A stretch of 64,000 nt of DNA, from positions 124,001 through 188,000 of the forward strand of contig SNVD02007100.1 in NCBI GenBank assembly GCA_013180625.2, read 5' to 3'. The notes beneath the pieces were generated by a model. That model was not told the DNA's origin, ran no database searches, and saw only the letters and a program-made list of their open reading frames with translations. This stretch comes from Boswellia sacra (Eukaryota; Streptophyta; Magnoliopsida; Sapindales; Burseraceae). Positions 61,221-64,000 of this stretch are shown one piece after another. Position numbers and translations under genes: made by a program. The number at the start of each line of letters is the position of its first letter. The stretch's first letter is position 1.

Positions 61221-61634
61221 TTATTTTGGTGACGTAGTGATGTTGGAAATATGTAGGTATTCATCTGAATCATCATCACTGTCAGGGTCCCACCATGTCA
61301 ACATGTCAAATTGAGGAGTCTTTCTTTTTTTCTTGTCCAGATCTGTGAGGAGTCTATCTAAAATAGTATCATCTTGCTGGCTTTCTTGACTCGGTCCACT
61401 TCTTTTTTCTAAAATTTGCTGCAGATAACTTTGATTAATGCTGTAAGAGTCTTGGGAATCTTGAAAGTATGGAGGACAAGACTGGTCTTGAGACAGCTGG
61501 GGGAGTGTCGGCTGTGGAAGACTTTGGAGACTGAGTTGGAGATGTAGATCACTATCTTCATCCCTTTGGGCTTGGGCTTGGCAAGAATAGGAACTTTCTC
61601 CTTGGACTATATGTTTATGGGTTGAGTGGTACAT
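61221..61634 (-). pseudogene. Pararetrovirus-like C-terminal tail reading frame
   Basis: 137 codons from an ATG that begins MYHSTHK. It has a Gln/Ser/Pro-rich centre, an LDRLLTDLDKKKRKTPQFDM block and an acidic segment with WWDPDSDDDSDEYL. Its first 20 codons match the plus-strand fragment near 56510-56566. I know similar tails after RNase H in plant endogenous pararetroviral polyproteins; the function is unknown. The upstream part of the frame is cut at about 61720. Confidence 0.55.
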
Positions 61635-61728
61635 CTTTCTATATTGTCTTAGTTGATGACAATATTCTGAAGGATATTGTTACCATGGGGCATCATCTTC
61701 AATACTTGGTCATATTTGAGTTAGTTAG

Positions 61729-61980
61729 GAGTTTTGCTATGGTACAGTGGTTGTACCAGTACAGTCACTGTTTATTTATGTAAAAATCGTAAACATGTTG
61801 TAAAAGTCGTAAACAAATGAATAAAAGCTGTATGTAAAAAAGTCGTAAATAAAAAATATATAAAAGTCGTAAATACGATTTTTTTCAATTGGATTACGAT
61901 TTTTATACATGTGTTTATATTTTTTATTTTGCTATAGTAAAGTTGCTGTATGGTACAGCAACAGTACCGTAGCAAAACTC
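61729..61980. mobile_element. 252-bp Mutator-type MITE
   Basis: Termini GAGTTTTGCTATGGTACAGT at the left and its imperfect complement (acagtaccgtagcaaaactc) at the right; the arms extend to about 30 bp. A 9-bp direct repeat flanks it, gttagttag (61720-61728) and gttagttaa (61981-61989), 8 of 9 bases equal. The interior contains gtaaaagtcgtaaa(c/t) repeats and no coding sequence. It sits at the end of the viral block. Confidence 0.8.
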
Positions 61981-61989
61981 GTTAGTTAA

Positions 61990-62649
61990 TCAGTACTGAA
62001 ACTTTATGTAATCTTCTCCAATTCTGAAACAATATTAGCTCTTGACGTCTATTATCATCTATAAACTGATGACTAAGATTATTATATGTTGATCACAACC
62101 CTTATCTCTTATTTGTTCATATAGAATCTCGAAAATTCTGGTCTTTTTCTATAGAGATCGGTAGTGGGAGAGGTTAGATTTTGAACTGCACCTATGACAA
62201 CACAAAACTTGGAGAAGTACCTGAAATATATCTTTGAATTAAACTTTGGAAGGGCATGAATCTATTTATATATATAATCTAAAAACACTTTTATTTTTTT
62301 CTCTAAAATTAGCTAGCTTCTATAAAAAATGATAGTTTGTTTATTTGTGTGCTAAACAGTAAAATAACACCAAAACATCAATATTCTACTTGTCATGACC
62401 ACTTGTAGATAATTGATTGCAAGTCTGACCTTTAATTTGGCAGATGTTAACATAGCTAATGAGTTTTGATTTTTCTCTACGGATTAATAGCTTCAATTAA
62501 TTAAGAGACTTATAATTCTATTAATTACTATAAAGAGAGCTAGCTGACCATTCATAACTCATAGACCTGACGATCAATAGTCAAAAGGGTCAAAGCTAAC
62601 CAGCAGAAAATGAAAGATAGTAGGTTAGCATATAATATATATATGAATG
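61990..62649. other. AT-rich intergenic region
   Basis: No gene or repeat recognised apart from short (TA) runs. Confidence 0.5.
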
Positions 62650-62899
62650 CAGTGGCGGACCCAGGATTTTGTCAAAGGGGGGGCACCTTAGTATTTCTAA
62701 ATTTATATAATTCTTTTGTTAAACAATACAAAAAAGAAAATTTATTAAAAATTGAAAAAAAAATACACATAGATAGGGGATATAATGAACTTTACTCCTT
62801 AAAATAAATCCTAACACAATAAAACAAAATGTAAAATTTTAAAATTTGATAGTTCGACAATTCAACAAATACAAAGTCATAACTGTCCCCTACGAGTTT

Positions 62900-63275
62900 T
62901 CATATTTTGAAAACGTTGCATGATACCTCATTTTCAATGCTATCAAAAATATCTTTCTCAATGTATGCAAGCAAGCTATCGTTCATCCATTCATCTCCCA
63001 TTCGATTGCATGATTCAGTCTTCACAATATTCATAACAGAGAATGTCCTCTCAGCTGTGGCAGCTGCAATCGGTAGAATTAGTGCCAATGACAAAAGAAA
63101 ATATACCAATGGATAAATTTTGTCTTTCTTTGTTTTAACCATTTTTTGGGCAAGACTAGAAATGTCTTTCAACTCTGAAAACTTACTATTAGAACGTTTA
63201 TCCACAATAAAGTTTTCAAGTTGATCTTTAAGTGCTTTGAGTTGAACTACTGAAAAATCTTTAGGATAAAATTAT
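62900..63275 (-). pseudogene. hAT transposase, C-terminal dimerisation domain
   Basis: 101 codons plus an upstream open part encode the hAT dimerisation region: KIYPLVYFLLSLALILPIAA, then TAERTFSVMNIVKTE, then NRMGDEWMNDSLLAYIEKDI. The Ala-x-x-Glu-Arg-x-Phe-Ser pattern is diagnostic. The rest of the transposase (zinc finger, catalytic DDE parts) is missing or outside the readable part, so it cannot act. Confidence 0.88.
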
Positions 63276-63289
63276 TCTACTATTATTCT

Positions 63290-64000
63290 ACTAGATAAAA
63301 ATCTCCATAACTGATAAATAAAAATGATACATATTATTTTACTATTCAAAAAGACTACGAACACATTAAATAATAAAAAGTCTCTATAACATAATCTTTT
63401 TAATGATATTTATTTATTTTTACTCTAATCAATACAAATAAATCAAGAATAAAGAGGTATATGACACAAATATACTATATAATATAGATTAGAAAAGAAA
63501 GTCATTACTATTCAAAGGAATTTTTTTCAATTTGTACTCTTTTTATCAGAATCAATTGATTAATTTTCAATGTAACAAAAGATATAAAGAAAAAGCAATA
63601 ATTTATATCAAAATAAATAAATAAACATTAAAAAAGTTTATATAAATTTTATTTGTAGAATACAGTAAAAAGAATTAATTATAGTGAGTGACGATATAAT
63701 TTATTTGAAAGGAAGGATAATTAGTTATGAGTCTTGTATAACTGTGTTCAATTGCACTTGCTATAAAATGGGTATATGATTGCCTGCAAAATAAAAGCAA
63801 CATACTGAGAACATTGAACCTACAAAACTACATGAAAAGAACACAAAAAATTTGATTAAAATTTCATGCATAAAATAAAATAATAAAACATCAAATATAA
63901 TAAAATATAAACTCACTTGGCTATTGATTGTGCTTGTCTTTTGTATCAATTCGGCGGCTGCAGGAGGAAAAGCGAAAAAAGTTCTGTAAAGAGTGAAGTC
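63290..64000. other. AT-rich end of window
   Basis: No gene supported. Short open frames such as 63761-63949 (minus) show only low-complexity hydrophobic content. Possibly the interior of the hAT remnant. Confidence 0.4.

Larger units (their letters stand above)
56313..61720. mobile_element. Endogenous caulimovirid-like (pararetrovirus) locus, rearranged
   Basis: On the minus strand the order is: small tail reading frame (61634-61221), non-coding region with TATA box, Met-tRNA primer site (60554-60566), movement-protein region, capsid region with zinc knuckle, start of aspartic protease and start of reverse transcriptase. This is the gene order of Caulimoviridae polyproteins. Coding sequence upstream of the primer site, with no LTR pair seen, fits a circular viral template and not an LTR retrotransposon. 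The RT and RNase H cores are absent. At about 56561-56566 the block meets a fragment in opposite orientation. I cannot assign the genus; endogenous florendovirus- or petuvirus-like elements are candidates. Confidence 0.7.
62650..64000 (-). mobile_element. hAT (TTF-type/Tip100-like) transposon remnant, open to the right
   Basis: The left end starts CAGTGGCGGACCCAGGATTTT, followed by a G-run (gggggggcac), the well-known end sequence of plant hAT elements of this group. The coding remnant of the transposase C-terminus lies inside. No matching right end is seen before the window ends, so the element continues outside or is truncated; the right limit given here is the window edge. Confidence 0.7.

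Noticed and set aside
1..64000. tRNA, rRNA or organelle-derived genes
   Set aside because: No cloverleaf-like tRNA body or rRNA signature was seen; the only tRNA-related sequences are short primer-binding sites of retroelements.

Overview
The window is nuclear DNA of a eudicot plant. The evidence is GT-AG introns of plant size and composition, a chloroplast-targeted ribosomal protein gene, a NO POLLEN GERMINATION-type gene, a glycine-rich wall protein gene, and dense plant transposons (Ty1/copia, Ty3/gypsy, hAT, Mutator-like MITEs, an endogenous caulimovirid-like insertion). Intergenic DNA is very AT-rich. Species cannot be fixed from the sequence alone. All exon joins are my own reading of splice sites and reading frames; they were not tested against transcripts.

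Layout. 1-6000 is a retrotransposon graveyard: an antisense copia gag scrap, a gag-only gypsy element with two LTRs (1104-4416), and two copia LTRs in tail-to-tail inverted orientation (4648-5998). 8616-20683 (+) is a nine-coding-exon gene for a U2AF65-like RNA-binding protein of 981 aa. Its long introns carry a 217-bp MITE with 9-bp target duplications and a 1.2-kb two-LTR TRIM-like element with a perfect 5-bp duplication. A 780-bp hAT-type non-autonomous element with a perfect 8-bp duplication lies just downstream. 22730-24119 (+) encodes plastid ribosomal protein bL28 in two exons. 26365-29911 (-) encodes eIF2B beta in nine exons. 31550-33500 is a roughly 165-bp-period tandem array of about 12 copies. 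34169-39851 (-) encodes an NPGR2-like TPR protein in five exons.

40450-53700 is mostly transposon and AT-rich DNA. It holds a decayed 7.5-kb copia element on the minus strand (44449-52001), whose reverse transcriptase is split by a 1.67-kb solo LTR. 53704-54789 (-) is a single-exon secreted glycine-rich protein. 56300-61720 is a rearranged endogenous pararetrovirus-like locus with movement protein, capsid/zinc-knuckle and start of protease/RT on the minus strand. It ends in a head-to-head junction with an opposite-strand fragment. A Mutator-type MITE sits at its outer edge, and the window ends in a hAT transposase remnant.

The host genes do not form a pathway, but two pairs share a theme: splicing factor plus plastid ribosomal protein (adjacent and co-oriented, an arrangement I recall from Arabidopsis chromosome 2), and eIF2B beta plus the NPGR2-like gene on the opposite strand. 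The most unusual content is the pararetroviral locus: its layout points to integration of a circular-type viral genome followed by or accompanied by inversion.
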